64,000 nucleotides of DNA, taken from Paenibacillus sp. FSL R5-0490 (GTDB taxonomy: Bacteria > Bacillota > Bacilli > Bacillales > Cytobacillaceae). Positions within the stretch are counted from its first letter, which is position 1; each line of letters opens with the position of its first letter. Where the stretch lies: positions 1 to 64,000 of the forward strand of contig NZ_MRTQ01000009.1 of NCBI RefSeq assembly GCF_001956215.1. Reading direction: 5' to 3'. Below, one piece after another: positions 29,450 to 38,925 of this stretch. A model generated the notes under the pieces. That model searched no databases. It saw only the letters and a list, made by a program, of their open reading frames with translations, and had not been told where the DNA came from. A program made the position numbers and the translations under genes.

Positions 29450-29690
29450 AGTTGATTGTAGCGGAAGGTGCGAGATCCTCGAAAATGCTATCGCATTTTC
29501 TTCGTGCGGTGTTTACTCAAGGATGCTTATTCAAAGTCCTGCGGGAGTAGCGGGACAGGTGAGACCCCGCAGACGCGAAGCGCCGAGGAGGCTCACCGAA
29601 CGCCCCGCGGAAAGCGAGCACCTGGAGCGGAAATCAACGAGTAACATTGTCAGCGAAAAACAACTATTTATACGAAAAGAGACTTAAACT
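29450..29690 (+). repeat. Bacillus-type intergenic repeat, long copy 3
   Basis: This is the fullest of three copies in the window. It holds GAGCGGAAGGTGCGAGA-like sequence, TCCTGCGGGAGTAGCGGGAC, GGTGAGACCCCGCAG, CCGAGGAGGCTCACCG, CCCCGCGGAAAGCGAGCA and CTGGAGCGGAAATCAACG, a string common between Bacillus genes. A block of about 60 bases (29474-29536) interrupts it and contains the palindrome GAAAATGC TATC GCATTTTC (29481-29500). No gene is in the whole 29401-29883 gap. Confidence 0.8.
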
Positions 29691-29883
29691 AGCAAACTCC
29701 TGCGGATAAAAAACACTAATTTGGATAATGTATATATGTAGCAAAGCATTTTGATTGAAACAAAAATCCAACTTTGGTAATCTTAATCTAAAGACCTTAG
29801 AAACATTATAAAATCTGAATTTTATAAATGATTGAATTGTTTCGGGGGCTGACCAAAAAAGATACATAGGGAGGAATTTTATT

Positions 29884-30492
29884 ATGGCATTCGAATTACC
29901 GCAATTACCTTACGCTTACGATGCATTGGAGCCAAACATCGACAAAGAAACGATGAATATCCACCATACAAAGCATCACAATACTTATGTAACAAACCTT
30001 AACAATGCTTTAGAAGGAAACGAAGAGCTTCTTTCTAAAACTGTTGAAGAAGTGGTATCCAACCTGGATGCTGTTCCTGAAGCTGCCCGTACTGCTGTAC
30101 GCAATAACGGCGGCGGTCATGCCAACCATTCTCTTTTCTGGCAGATTATTTCTCCAAATGGCGGCGGTGAGCCAACAGGTGAATTAGCAGATGCTATCAG
30201 CAGCAAATTCGGAAGCTATGACAGCTTTAAAGAAGAGTTCGCTAAGGCGGCTACAACTCGCTTTGGTTCTGGCTGGGCGTGGCTTGTAGTAAACAATGGT
30301 GAACTGGAAGTAACAAGCACACCTAATCAGGATTCTCCATTAATGGAAGGCAAGACTCCAATCCTTGGCCTTGACGTTTGGGAGCATGCTTACTACTTAA
30401 AATACCAAAACCGTCGTCCTGAATACATCAATTCTTTCTGGAATGTTGTTAACTGGGATGAGGTTTCTAAGCGTTACAGCGCTGCAAAATAA
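29884..30492 (+). CDS. sodA: Manganese superoxide dismutase
   Basis: SodA converts superoxide to hydrogen peroxide and oxygen. The 202 aa protein has the four metal ligands His27, His82, Asp164 and His168 (in [12 protein letters not shown]). [11 protein letters not shown] and the Gln-less GGGEPTGE segment fit the Mn type. ATG 29884 follows TAGGGAGG. It has a strong terminator, so it is monocistronic. The codon pattern is that of a well-expressed gene. Confidence 0.97.
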   Translation: MAFELPQLPYAYDALEPNIDKETMNIHHTKHHNTYVTNLNNALEGNEELLSKTVEEVVSNLDAVPEAARTAVRNNGGGHANHSLFWQIISPNGGGEPTGELADAISSKFGSYDSFKEEFAKAATTRFGSGWAWLVVNNGELEVTSTPNQDSPLMEGKTPILGLDVWEHAYYLKYQNRRPEYINSFWNVVNWDEVSKRYSAAK

Positions 30493-30501
30493 TTATTCAA
30501 A

Positions 30502-30535
30502 CAGCACGGCAGATTATATCTGCCGTGTTTTTTTT
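30502..30535 (+). terminator. Terminator of sodA
   Basis: CACGGCAGA (30505-30513) pairs with TCTGCCGTG (30519-30527), followed by TTTTTTTT. Confidence 0.93.
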
Positions 30536-30635
30536 ACATTGAATTTGCGGGGGTTCTTGTGCAAATTTCTAAATCATTGCATAACAGCACTGGCTTTGTA
30601 GGAGACTACCCTTAGAACTAAAGGGGAGTTTTTTT

Positions 30636-31853
30636 ATGAGCAGATTTAAAAAACTGATCGGTGATGTCGATTTAACAAAAGATTTAACATTGCTATTGTT
30701 TATTGGCGGGCTGTATTCTTTAAGTGCTGCCCTTTCAAACACGTTTGTAAATATTTATCTCTGGAAGCAGTCTGGTGAGTTCAGTGATCTGGCTTTGTAT
30801 AACCTGGCCATTGTTGTTCTGCAGCCTTTGACTTTTATTCTGGCGGGGAGATGGGCGAAGAAGATTGACCGTGTCATTGTACTTAGAATCGGTGTGATTT
30901 TTTTAGCCCTTTTTTATCTGACCGTACTGTTTATAGGAACAAACGCCTCGAATTTCTTATTGCTTCTTGGGGCTCTGCTGGGGGTAGGGTACGGGTTCTA
31001 CTGGCTTGCTTTCAATGTACTCACTTTTGAAATAACTGAGCCGGAGAACCGGGATTTCTTTAACGGCTTCCTTGGAATACTAACATCCGTTGGGGGTATG
31101 ATTGGCCCGATTGCAGCGGGTTTCATTATTTCAAGGATGGAAAAGTTCACCGGCTATTCTGTTATCTTTGGGATTTCCCTGACCCTTTTTTCAATAGCTG
31201 TCTTTTTAAGTTTTTTTCTTAAAAGGCGGCCGGCAGATGGAAGGTATTTATTTAGAAGAATCCTTGCAGAACGAAAAAACAGCCTGAATTGGCGCATGAT
31301 TACAAATGCCCATTTTTTTCAGGGGCTCAGAGAAGGAACCTTTATATTTGTCATATCAGTTTATGTCTTCATATCAACTGGCAGTGAACTTGCTCTTGGT
31401 ACATACGGTTTGGTCAACTCAAGTATATCTTTTTTAGGGTATTATCTTGTGTCGAGACTTTTGAAAAAGGAGTATCGGAAAAGAGCCATACTGGTCGGCG
31501 GATTAGTACTGTATGCGGCCATATTCTTTATTGTATTTGATGTCACGTATCCAAAGCTGCTGATGTATGCAGCTGCGATTGCTGTAGCATATCCTCTCCT
31601 GCTTGTGCCTTATATCTCATTAACCTATGATGTCATTGGCAGAGGCTGGAAGGCTGCGGAGATGAGGATTGAGTATATTGTCGTCAGGGAAATCTTTTTA
31701 AATGCAGGACGTATTGTATCAATTTTAAGTTTTTTAGCTGCGGTCACTTTTTTTCAGGAAGACAAAAGCATCCCTATACTTCTCCTGATAATAGGAGCCG
31801 GACATTCAGTCATTTATTTTTTCGTCAGAAAAATTCAATTTCAGTCTGCATGA
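30636..31853 (+). CDS. MFS transporter, YqgE-like
   Basis: The 405 aa protein has about twelve hydrophobic segments in two halves separated by a charged loop ([23 protein letters not shown]), the major facilitator layout. The substrate cannot be read from the sequence. Position between sodA and pbpA matches YqgE of B. subtilis. ATG 30636 follows AAAGGGGAG. Confidence 0.85.
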   Translation: MSRFKKLIGDVDLTKDLTLLLFIGGLYSLSAALSNTFVNIYLWKQSGEFSDLALYNLAIVVLQPLTFILAGRWAKKIDRVIVLRIGVIFLALFYLTVLFIGTNASNFLLLLGALLGVGYGFYWLAFNVLTFEITEPENRDFFNGFLGILTSVGGMIGPIAAGFIISRMEKFTGYSVIFGISLTLFSIAVFLSFFLKRRPADGRYLFRRILAERKNSLNWRMITNAHFFQGLREGTFIFVISVYVFISTGSELALGTYGLVNSSISFLGYYLVSRLLKKEYRKRAILVGGLVLYAAIFFIVFDVTYPKLLMYAAAIAVAYPLLLVPYISLTYDVIGRGWKAAEMRIEYIVVREIFLNAGRIVSILSFLAAVTFFQEDKSIPILLLIIGAGHSVIYFFVRKIQFQSA

Positions 31854-31879
31854 GAGAGGAAATCCTCTCTCTTTTTTTT
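31852..31879 (+). terminator. Terminator of the MFS gene
   Basis: GAGAGAGGA (31852-31860) pairs with TCCTCTCTC (31863-31871), then TTTTTTT. The stop codon overlaps the stem. Confidence 0.9.
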
Positions 31880-31951
31880 ACCAATAAAATTATCTTTGTC
31901 GAAAAAGGGTTCTTTATAGAATTTATTGTTATTTTCTTTTAGAATGGGACT

Positions 31952-34159
31952 ATGAGACTTTTTAAAGGAAGTGTGCGTAATTTGAATAGGAAGAAAAAGA
32001 AGACCCATGTTCCTTTCCGTCTGAATATGCTCTTCTTTGCTGTATTTTTATTGTTTTCTATGCTGATCCTCCGGCTTGGGATGGTTCAGATTGTTTATGG
32101 CGATGATTATAAGCGTGAGATTGAAAGAACGGAAGATGTTACAGTCAACAGCCCGGTGCCAAGAGGTAAAATGTTTGACCGAAATGGACAGGTGATTGTC
32201 GATAATACCCCGCAAAATGCCATCACTTATACTAATAATGGGTATAAACAGGATGAAATGCTTGAGGTGGCAGAAAAGCTGGCTAAGCTGATAGACAAAG
32301 ATACCAAAAAGGTTCAGGAACGCGATAAGAAAGATTACTGGATCATGAAGAATCCTGAAAAGGCAGAAAAAAAGGTTACTAAAAAAGATAAAGAAGAACT
32401 TGAAAAGAAGTATGAAGGTAAGGACAAGGAGCTGGATAAGGCCATTTATCAGCTCACTTTGGATCGGATTACAGAAGAGGAATTAAGTGAATTGACAAAA
32501 GACGATCTTGAAGTCCTTGCTATATACAGAGAATTTACAAGCGGATATGCTTTAACACCCCAAATTGTTAAAAACAAAAAAGTAACACCTGAGGAATTTG
32601 CAGTTGTCAGTGAAAATCTGCAGGTTTTACCAGGTGTTGATACAACAACCGACTGGGAAAGATATTATGCCTTTGGAGATACTTTGAAATCAGTCCTTGG
32701 AAAAGTAACAAGCTCTGATGAAGGTCTTCCGGCTGAACAGATTGAATACTACATGGCCCGTGACTATAGCCGAAATGACCGTGTAGGGAAGAGTTATATC
32801 GAGATGCAGTACGAAGAAGTGCTTCACGGCCAAAAAGCAAAAGTGAAAAATATTACGGACAAAGCCGGGAATGTACTTGAAACTATTCCCATTACAGATG
32901 GTCAAAGAGGCAAGGACCTTGTGCTGAGCATTGATATGGATCTTCAGAAGGAAGTTGAGAAAATCATTGAAGAGGAATTACGTAAAGCCAAGGCATCTTC
33001 TGGAACTGCATTATTGGACAGGGCATATGTAGTACTGATGGACCCGCATACCGGAGAGGTACTTTCAATGGCCGGCAAAAAGATTGTGAAGGATAAAGAT
33101 ACAGGCCAATCTGAAATGCAGGACGATGCATTAGGCAACATCACGACTACTTATAATGTCGGTTCAGCTGTAAAGGGTGCTACAATACTTACCGGCTATA
33201 AAACAGGGGCTATTAATCCAGGAACTGTTTTTTATGATCGTCCTTTAAAAATTAAAGGAACACCTGTTAAAAAATCCTGGAGAAATTTCGGCCCTTTAAA
33301 TGATATTAATGCTCTTAAATTTTCCTCCAACGTTTATATGTTCGAAACTGTCATCAGGATAGGCGGAGGGAAATATGAGTTTGAGAAGCCATTATGGATA
33401 GATAAAAAAGCGTTTAGTACTGTAAGGGAATCCTTTGCTCAATTCGGTCTTGGCGTCCGGACAGGAATTGATTTGCCAAATGAGCAAACAGGCTTTAAAG
33501 GAATGAGTACATTGCCTGGTTTCATGCTTGACCTTTCAATTGGACAGTACGACACCTATTCCAACATGCAGCTTGCTCAATATGTTTCTGTCATTGCCAA
33601 TGGCGGCAATAGGATGGAGCCTCATATTGTAAAGGAGATCCGTGAACCATTAATGGAAAATAATGAACTTGGCCCTATTGTTCAGGAGATGGAGCCAAAG
33701 GTTCTAAATAGAGTCGAACTGGAAGATGGCTGGATGGACCGTGTCCAGGAAGGTTTCCGCAGAGTCATGCAGGAAAAAGGCGGAACAGGTTATTCCTATT
33801 TTGCGGGCAAAGAGTATAAACCAGCGGGTAAAACAGGTACAGCAGAGGCCTTTTACGATGGACCTGAGCGCAGCAAGTTTGGAAAAGAGCCTCCTGAGGT
33901 CATGAATCTCAGTCTTGTTGGCTATGCACCATCAGAGAATCCCGAGATTGCCATGGCTGTTTTAGTTCCATGGGCTTATCAGGGAAGCGTGGATCACGGA
34001 GCGAATAAAAAAATTGGTGAACGTGTCCTGGATGCCTACTTTGAGCTTAAAAAGGAGCGTCATAAGAAAGGCAGCGACAGCAAAGAGTCTGTTCAAAAAG
34101 TGGAAAATATTGATGAAGTAATTGAAGGGCAGGAAGATGCCCGCAAAGAAAATGAATAA
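31952..34159 (+). CDS. pbpA: Class B penicillin-binding protein (transpeptidase), PbpA-like
   Basis: It cross-links peptidoglycan stems outside the membrane; PbpA (PBP2A) of B. subtilis acts in rod-shape growth. The 735 aa protein has one N-terminal membrane segment (about 25-47), a dimerisation domain starting SPVPRGKMFDRNG, and a long charged insert at about 100-180. The transpeptidase domain has Ser405-x-x-Lys408, SSN (458-460) and KTG (627-629). ATG 31952 has a weak ribosome binding site. TTG 31982 with AAGGAAG upstream is an alternative. Confidence 0.93.
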   Translation: MRLFKGSVRNLNRKKKKTHVPFRLNMLFFAVFLLFSMLILRLGMVQIVYGDDYKREIERTEDVTVNSPVPRGKMFDRNGQVIVDNTPQNAITYTNNGYKQDEMLEVAEKLAKLIDKDTKKVQERDKKDYWIMKNPEKAEKKVTKKDKEELEKKYEGKDKELDKAIYQLTLDRITEEELSELTKDDLEVLAIYREFTSGYALTPQIVKNKKVTPEEFAVVSENLQVLPGVDTTTDWERYYAFGDTLKSVLGKVTSSDEGLPAEQIEYYMARDYSRNDRVGKSYIEMQYEEVLHGQKAKVKNITDKAGNVLETIPITDGQRGKDLVLSIDMDLQKEVEKIIEEELRKAKASSGTALLDRAYVVLMDPHTGEVLSMAGKKIVKDKDTGQSEMQDDALGNITTTYNVGSAVKGATILTGYKTGAINPGTVFYDRPLKIKGTPVKKSWRNFGPLNDINALKFSSNVYMFETVIRIGGGKYEFEKPLWIDKKAFSTVRESFAQFGLGVRTGIDLPNEQTGFKGMSTLPGFMLDLSIGQYDTYSNMQLAQYVSVIANGGNRMEPHIVKEIREPLMENNELGPIVQEMEPKVLNRVELEDGWMDRVQEGFRRVMQEKGGTGYSYFAGKEYKPAGKTGTAEAFYDGPERSKFGKEPPEVMNLSLVGYAPSENPEIAMAVLVPWAYQGSVDHGANKKIGERVLDAYFELKKERHKKGSDSKESVQKVENIDEVIEGQEDARKENE

Positions 34160-34167
34160 GCTTGATG

Positions 34168-34204
34168 AACTGTCTCCCTATTTAATAGGGAGACAGTTTT
34201 TTTG
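34168..34204 (+). terminator. Terminator of pbpA
   Basis: AACTGTCTCCCTATT (34168-34182) pairs with AATAGGGAGACAGTT (34184-34198), followed by a T run. Confidence 0.92.
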
Positions 34205-34254
34205 TCTTAGTATCTTTGATATCTAAATTTACGTTGTACCTCTAATTCGACATA

Positions 34255-34329
34255 TTTACACAAGAATTGCTGACATTTACAAAAGCTTTACAATCAGTTA
34301 AAACCGGGTTAACAGTCAACCCTTATTCT
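34255..34329 (+). promoter_or_regulatory. PhoP box and promoter of the pst operon
   Basis: Four PhoP half-sites lie at exact 11-base spacing: TTTACA (34276), TTTACA (34287), TTAAAA (34298) and TTAACA (34309). One more TTTACA lies at 34255. A likely -10, TATTCT (34324-34329), follows nine bases after the last one. This is the form of a promoter activated by PhoP under phosphate limitation. Confidence 0.88.
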
Positions 34330-34375
34330 AAATGCGTAGGACAAAACAACCAAATTTCTTAGGGGGAATTCAGGA

Positions 34376-35335
34376 ATGAAACGTCTTAAAAAAATGAGCC
34401 TATTACTAATGCTATCAGCCGTAATGGCATTCACTGCAGCATGCGGAGGCGAAGAAGGCACCAGCGCCAATGGAGATAACAGTGAAGAGCTGGAGGGCAG
34501 CGTGGTTATAGACGGTTCTGGAACAGTTTATCCATTCATGGCACGCATGGCTGAAAATTATATGGGTGAACAGGAAAATGTCTCTGTAGAAGTAAGCCGC
34601 TCCGGAACATCAGCCGGCTTTAAGAAATTCCTTGCCGAAGACGGAACTGACTTTAATGATGCTTCCCGATCAATTAAAGATGAAGAAAAGGCACAAGCAG
34701 AAGAGCTTGGAATTGATGTACAGGAAATGAAGGTTGCTTTAGACGGTATTACAATCGTAATTAACAAAGAAAATGACTGGGCTAAAGAGCTTACACAGCA
34801 GGAAGTTGTTGATATCTTCCTTGCAAGTGCAGGAAAGAAAAAATGGTCAGATGTTCGCCCTGATTTCCCGGATGAAGAAATTCAGACATATGGTCCAAAT
34901 GAAAACCACGGCACTTACGAATTTATGTTTGAAAATATTCTCGAAGAACAGGATCTTCCTGAAAATATTAACCTGCAGCAGGATTACTCAACTTTAGTGG
35001 ATCTTGTATCTAAAGATAAAAATGCTATCGGATTCTTTGGCTATGGTTACTATGACAGCAACAAAGACAAATTGTCTGCAGTAAAAGTTGACTTTGGCAG
35101 CGGACCTGTTGAGCCATCATTAGATACAATCAAGGAAGACGGAGATTATGCTCCATTTACTCGCCCTGTGTTCACATACCTGAATACTAATATGGCGAAA
35201 GAAAAGCCGCAGGTACTGGACTATGCTATCTATACAATGAAAAATGCACAGGATATTGCAGCAGAAACAGGATTCGCACCATTATCAGATGAAGATGTCC
35301 AGGCTTCTCTGGATGCTTTGAACGGATTGAAATAA
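34376..35335 (+). CDS. pstS: Phosphate ABC transporter substrate-binding lipoprotein
   Basis: PstS captures phosphate outside the cell and hands it to PstCA. The 319 aa product has a lipoprotein signal (KRLKKMSLLLMLSAVMAFTAAC) with Cys23 as the modified residue. Phosphate-binding loops such as DGSGTVYPF and SRSGTSAGFKKF are visible. ATG 34376 follows TAGGGGGAA. It is the first gene of pstSCAB-phoU, behind the PhoP box, with a strong hairpin after it. Confidence 0.96.
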   Translation: MKRLKKMSLLLMLSAVMAFTAACGGEEGTSANGDNSEELEGSVVIDGSGTVYPFMARMAENYMGEQENVSVEVSRSGTSAGFKKFLAEDGTDFNDASRSIKDEEKAQAEELGIDVQEMKVALDGITIVINKENDWAKELTQQEVVDIFLASAGKKKWSDVRPDFPDEEIQTYGPNENHGTYEFMFENILEEQDLPENINLQQDYSTLVDLVSKDKNAIGFFGYGYYDSNKDKLSAVKVDFGSGPVEPSLDTIKEDGDYAPFTRPVFTYLNTNMAKEKPQVLDYAIYTMKNAQDIAAETGFAPLSDEDVQASLDALNGLK

Positions 35336-35353
35336 GAATAAGTTTTGCCATGG

Positions 35354-35382
35354 GAAGATGAGAAGTTTGCCTTCTCATCTTC
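35354..35382 (+). other. Intercistronic hairpin between pstS and pstC
   Basis: GAAGATGAGAAG (35354-35365) pairs perfectly with CTTCTCATCTTC (35371-35382) around a five-base loop. No T run follows, so it is more likely an mRNA-stabilising or partial-termination hairpin than a full terminator. Confidence 0.8.
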
Positions 35383-35440
35383 TTATGATGTGCATGTAAA
35401 GAGTTCTCTTTGGATGAGAGTGCTGAAAGGGGTTTTACAC

Positions 35441-36397
35441 TTGGCTAAAAGTGCTGTTGAATACGATAAAAAAAAGCTGAATGTACGAGAAATCATTCAG
35501 CAAAAGAAAAAAACTCGAAGTGTCAATAATTACACAGAAAAATTAATACCGAAAATTTTATTTGGAATAGCTGCAATTTCTGTTTTTACTACTATTGGAA
35601 TTGTACTAACCTTAATTACGGAAACAATCGCCTTTTTTAAAGACGTTCCTTTTATAGATTTCTTTACAGGCACTCAATTAAAGCCTTTAGGAGAAAATGC
35701 TGTCTTTGGTGTTCTGCCCTTGCTGACGGGAACAATTATTTCGACTTCAATAGCTATGCTGGTTGCTATTCCAGTGGGACTGATGACAGCCATATTTTTA
35801 AGTGAATATGCATCAGAAAGAACACGAAAGGCCTTAAAGCCTCTTCTTGAAATCTTGGCAGGTATTCCTACTATTGTTTATGGATTTTTTGCTTTTACGT
35901 TTGTAACACCTTTACTAAGATCTTTCATTCCTGGTCTTGAACCAACAAATATATTAAGCCCCGGGATTGTAATGGGAATCATGATTATCCCAATGGTAGC
36001 TTCCCTTTCTGAAGATGCAATGAGTTCTGTACCAAATGCGATGAGGGAGGGTGCTCTTGCACTGGGGGCAACAAAGCTTGAGGTTACCTGGAAAGTGGTT
36101 GTACCAGCAGCCATTTCGGGTATCATTGCTTCGTTTGTGTTAGGAATTTCCAGAGCAATCGGGGAAACGATGATCGTCACCATTGCGAGCGGAAGTTCGA
36201 AAAATTTTACTTTTGATGTTACACAATCCATGCAGACTATGACTGCTTATATTGTGGAAGTAACAGGCGGGGAAGCCGCCGCAGGAACAACCTTATACTA
36301 TAGCCTCTACGCTGTTGCAATGACATTGTTTGTGTTTACGTTAATAATGAACCTTCTTGCTCAGTATATCTCTCGCAGGTTCAGGGAGGAATATTAA
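35441..36397 (+). CDS. pstC: Phosphate ABC transporter permease PstC
   Basis: It is one of the two membrane subunits of the phosphate importer. The 318 aa protein has about six membrane segments and the permease coupling motif in EDAMSSVPNAMREGALALGATK. I chose TTG 35441, which has GAAAGGGG eight bases upstream and gives a normal N-terminus. The frame is open to ATG 35345, but those 32 residues would include the intercistronic hairpin and are unlikely. It overlaps pstA by one base (TAATG). Confidence 0.92.
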   Translation: MAKSAVEYDKKKLNVREIIQQKKKTRSVNNYTEKLIPKILFGIAAISVFTTIGIVLTLITETIAFFKDVPFIDFFTGTQLKPLGENAVFGVLPLLTGTIISTSIAMLVAIPVGLMTAIFLSEYASERTRKALKPLLEILAGIPTIVYGFFAFTFVTPLLRSFIPGLEPTNILSPGIVMGIMIIPMVASLSEDAMSSVPNAMREGALALGATKLEVTWKVVVPAAISGIIASFVLGISRAIGETMIVTIASGSSKNFTFDVTQSMQTMTAYIVEVTGGEAAAGTTLYYSLYAVAMTLFVFTLIMNLLAQYISRRFREEY

Positions 36398-37281
36398 TGA
36401 AATATGTAGATACAGAACAAGTGCATAAAAAAATGGGCAGCCGCCTGCTTGCCAATATCATGGCTAAAACACTATTCTTTTTGGCCACTTTATTCGGCAT
36501 GGTTGTATTAATTGTATTAATCTACCGGGTCCTCGCTGATGGTTTAAGCTGGATCAACATGGATTTTCTGATGAATCGCTTATCAACAGATCCTGGAAGG
36601 GCTGGAATCTGGGGAGCCATAACAGGAACATTTTGGCTGATGCTTGTAGTTGCTCCAGTAACGATGATTCTTGGAGTAGGCACAGCAATTTACCTTGAAG
36701 AATATGCAGCCAAGGGCCGTGTTTCTTCATTTATTAAAACGAACATTTCCAACCTGGCGGGCGTTCCGTCAGTTGTTTTTGGAATCCTTGGATTAACTGT
36801 TTTTGCAAGAGCATTAGATCTGGGTTCTGTAGTTCTCGCAGGAGGACTAACGATGGCACTGCTGGTTCTTCCTGTTGTAGTAGTTGCCAGCCAGGAAGCA
36901 ATCCGTGCTGTTCCCCAATTTCTAAGAGAGGCATCTTACGGAATGGGAGCGACAAAGTGGCAAACGATTAAAAATGTAGTACTTCCTGCAGCATTACCTG
37001 GAATCCTTACGGGGGTTATTCTTGCACTATCGCGGGCAATAGGCGAAACAGCGCCATTGGTAGTTATTGGAATACCGGCATTGTTAATACCTGTTCCTGA
37101 TGGAATTTTTGATAAATTTACGATCCTGCCGGTACAGATTTATTATTGGACCATCGACTCTGCACTAGTAGCAGAATATGCAAACCTGGCAGCTGCAACA
37201 ATTGTGATATTACTAATTGTTTTATTCGCGATGAACTCAATAGCCATCTTAATTCGGAATAAGTTCCAAAAAAGATATTAG
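36397..37281 (+). CDS. pstA: Phosphate ABC transporter permease PstA
   Basis: It is the second membrane subunit of the Pst importer, paired with PstC. The 294 aa protein has about six membrane segments and the coupling loop SQEAIRAVPQFLREASYGMGATK. The ATG overlaps the pstC stop, so translation is coupled. Confidence 0.95.
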   Translation: MKYVDTEQVHKKMGSRLLANIMAKTLFFLATLFGMVVLIVLIYRVLADGLSWINMDFLMNRLSTDPGRAGIWGAITGTFWLMLVVAPVTMILGVGTAIYLEEYAAKGRVSSFIKTNISNLAGVPSVVFGILGLTVFARALDLGSVVLAGGLTMALLVLPVVVVASQEAIRAVPQFLREASYGMGATKWQTIKNVVLPAALPGILTGVILALSRAIGETAPLVVIGIPALLIPVPDGIFDKFTILPVQIYYWTIDSALVAEYANLAAATIVILLIVLFAMNSIAILIRNKFQKRY

Positions 37282-37299
37282 CCTGGGAGGTTTTCTGAA

Positions 37300-38127
37300 A
37301 TGCCTGTAGTGACAGAAAAAACAAATCAATATGTAAAAAAAGAAAGCATAACTCAAAATTCAGCAGAAAACAAAAAAGTTGTTTATAATACCAAAGATCT
37401 AAATCTTTGGTATGGTGAAGGCCATGCTTTAAAAAATATAAATTTAGCCATCAATGAAAATGAAGTAACGGCAATTATCGGACCATCAGGATGCGGTAAA
37501 TCCACATATATTAAAACGCTGAACCGCATGGTTGAACTTGTGCCTTCAGTAAGAATTTCCGGTGAAATCTTATACCGGGACCGTAATATTCTTGATAAAT
37601 CATTTAAAGTGGAGGATTTAAGAACCAATGTGGGGATGGTTTTTCAAAAGCCAAATCCATTTCCTAAATCCATTTATGAGAATGTAGCATATGGACCGAA
37701 AATTCATGGTATACGCGATAAAAAAATCCTTGATGAGATTGTTGAGAAAAGTTTGAGAGGTGCCGCCATTTGGGACGAAGTTAAAGATCGCCTGAATCAG
37801 AATGCATATGGCCTATCAGGCGGGCAGCAGCAGCGGCTTTGCATTGCACGCTGTCTTGCAATTGAACCGGATGTCATCTTAATGGATGAGCCTACATCTG
37901 CACTTGACCCTATCTCTACCTTAAAAGTAGAGGAGCTGGTGCAGGAGCTTAAGGAAGAATTCAGTATTATCATCGTTACTCATAATATGCAGCAGGCAGC
38001 CCGTATTTCTGATAAAACAGCTTTCTTCTTAAACGGTGAAGTAATCGAGTTTGCTGATACAGATAAGATATTCTCTACCCCTTCAGATAAGCGGACTGAA
38101 GATTATATCACCGGACGATTCGGTTAA
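37300..38127 (+). CDS. pstB: Phosphate ABC transporter ATP-binding protein
   Basis: PstB drives phosphate import with ATP. The 275 aa protein has Walker [10 protein letters not shown], the signature LSGGQQQR, Walker [14 protein letters not shown] and switch His in IIVTHNM. The first 25 residues are a charged extension typical of Bacillus PstB. ATG 37300 follows GGGAGG. It lies 18 bases after pstA. Confidence 0.96.
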   Translation: MPVVTEKTNQYVKKESITQNSAENKKVVYNTKDLNLWYGEGHALKNINLAINENEVTAIIGPSGCGKSTYIKTLNRMVELVPSVRISGEILYRDRNILDKSFKVEDLRTNVGMVFQKPNPFPKSIYENVAYGPKIHGIRDKKILDEIVEKSLRGAAIWDEVKDRLNQNAYGLSGGQQQRLCIARCLAIEPDVILMDEPTSALDPISTLKVEELVQELKEEFSIIIVTHNMQQAARISDKTAFFLNGEVIEFADTDKIFSTPSDKRTEDYITGRFG

Positions 38128-38181
38128 TCGAATGATTATGAAAGAATACAAGCATTATTATATGGATGAAGGGGGATTACA

Positions 38182-38844
38182 ATGATGGCAGTACGTGAAA
38201 GGTTTGACTATGATCTTCAGGAGCTTCAAAAAATGCTTATAGAAATTGGCAATTTTGCAATAGAGGCTCTGCATAGATCAGTTGAAGCACTTGAAACCCA
38301 AAACATTGAATTGGCACTTGAAATCATTGATGACGACAATCAGGCTGATATTCTGTATGAGGAAATAAATGATTTAGCCATTCTCCTAATTGCAAAACAG
38401 CAGCCAGTGGCTATTGACCTCCGCCGCATCATTGTGGCTATAAAAATCGCAACAGACATCGAAAGAATTGCAGACTTTGGAGTGAATATTGCAAAGTCCA
38501 CCATACGGATTGGGTCAGAGCCGCTAATTAAGCCGATTGAACATATAAAGAAAATGTATGAAATTTCAACTGAAATGCTGCGTCTATCACTGGAAGCTTT
38601 CACTGAAGAAGATACTGCAAAGGCCAAAAAAGTTGCCGATATGGATGATCAGGTCGATGACCTCTATGGTGAAACCATTAAAGAGCTGCTGCAAATTAAT
38701 CTGCAGAAACCGGAATACCTGCCGCAGATCACCCAGCTTTCATTTATTTGCCGTTATTTAGAAAGAGCAGCTGACCATGTTACAAATATTTCAGAGCATA
38801 TTTTTTATTTGGTTAAAGGACGCCAGTATGATTTAAATAATTAA
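38182..38844 (+). CDS. phoU: Phosphate signalling protein PhoU
   Basis: PhoU links Pst transporter status to the phosphate two-component system and dampens phosphate uptake. The 220 aa protein is all-helical with two copies of the metal-binding PhoU motif (IATDIERIADFGVNIAK and ICRYLERAADHVTNISE). ATG 38182 follows GAAGGGGG. It is the last gene of the pst operon, a variation from B. subtilis, whose pst operon ends with two pstB genes and no phoU. Confidence 0.94.
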   Translation: MMAVRERFDYDLQELQKMLIEIGNFAIEALHRSVEALETQNIELALEIIDDDNQADILYEEINDLAILLIAKQQPVAIDLRRIIVAIKIATDIERIADFGVNIAKSTIRIGSEPLIKPIEHIKKMYEISTEMLRLSLEAFTEEDTAKAKKVADMDDQVDDLYGETIKELLQINLQKPEYLPQITQLSFICRYLERAADHVTNISEHIFYLVKGRQYDLNN

Positions 38845-38846
38845 CA

Positions 38847-38870
38847 AGAAAAGCGGAAGCGCCTTGCCGC
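38847..38870 (+). repeat. Fragment of a second Bacillus-type intergenic repeat
   Basis: AAAAGCGGAAGCGCCTTG is the left end of another repeat seen between many Bacillus genes. Only this fragment is present, between phoU and the terminator. Confidence 0.45.
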
Positions 38871-38887
38871 ACAGGAGCTATTCAATA

Positions 38888-38925
38888 AAAAAAGCTAAAA
38901 GGAATCTTAACCTTTTAGCTTTTTG
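38888..38925. terminator. Bidirectional terminator after phoU
   Basis: AAAAAGCTAAAAGG pairs with CCTTTTAGCTTTTT around an eight-base loop. The minus-strand gene ends inside it, so it likely ends both transcripts. Confidence 0.88.

Noticed and set aside
35345-35440. N-terminal extension of PstC
   Set aside because: It would put the intercistronic hairpin inside the coding sequence; TTG 35441 has a better ribosome binding site.
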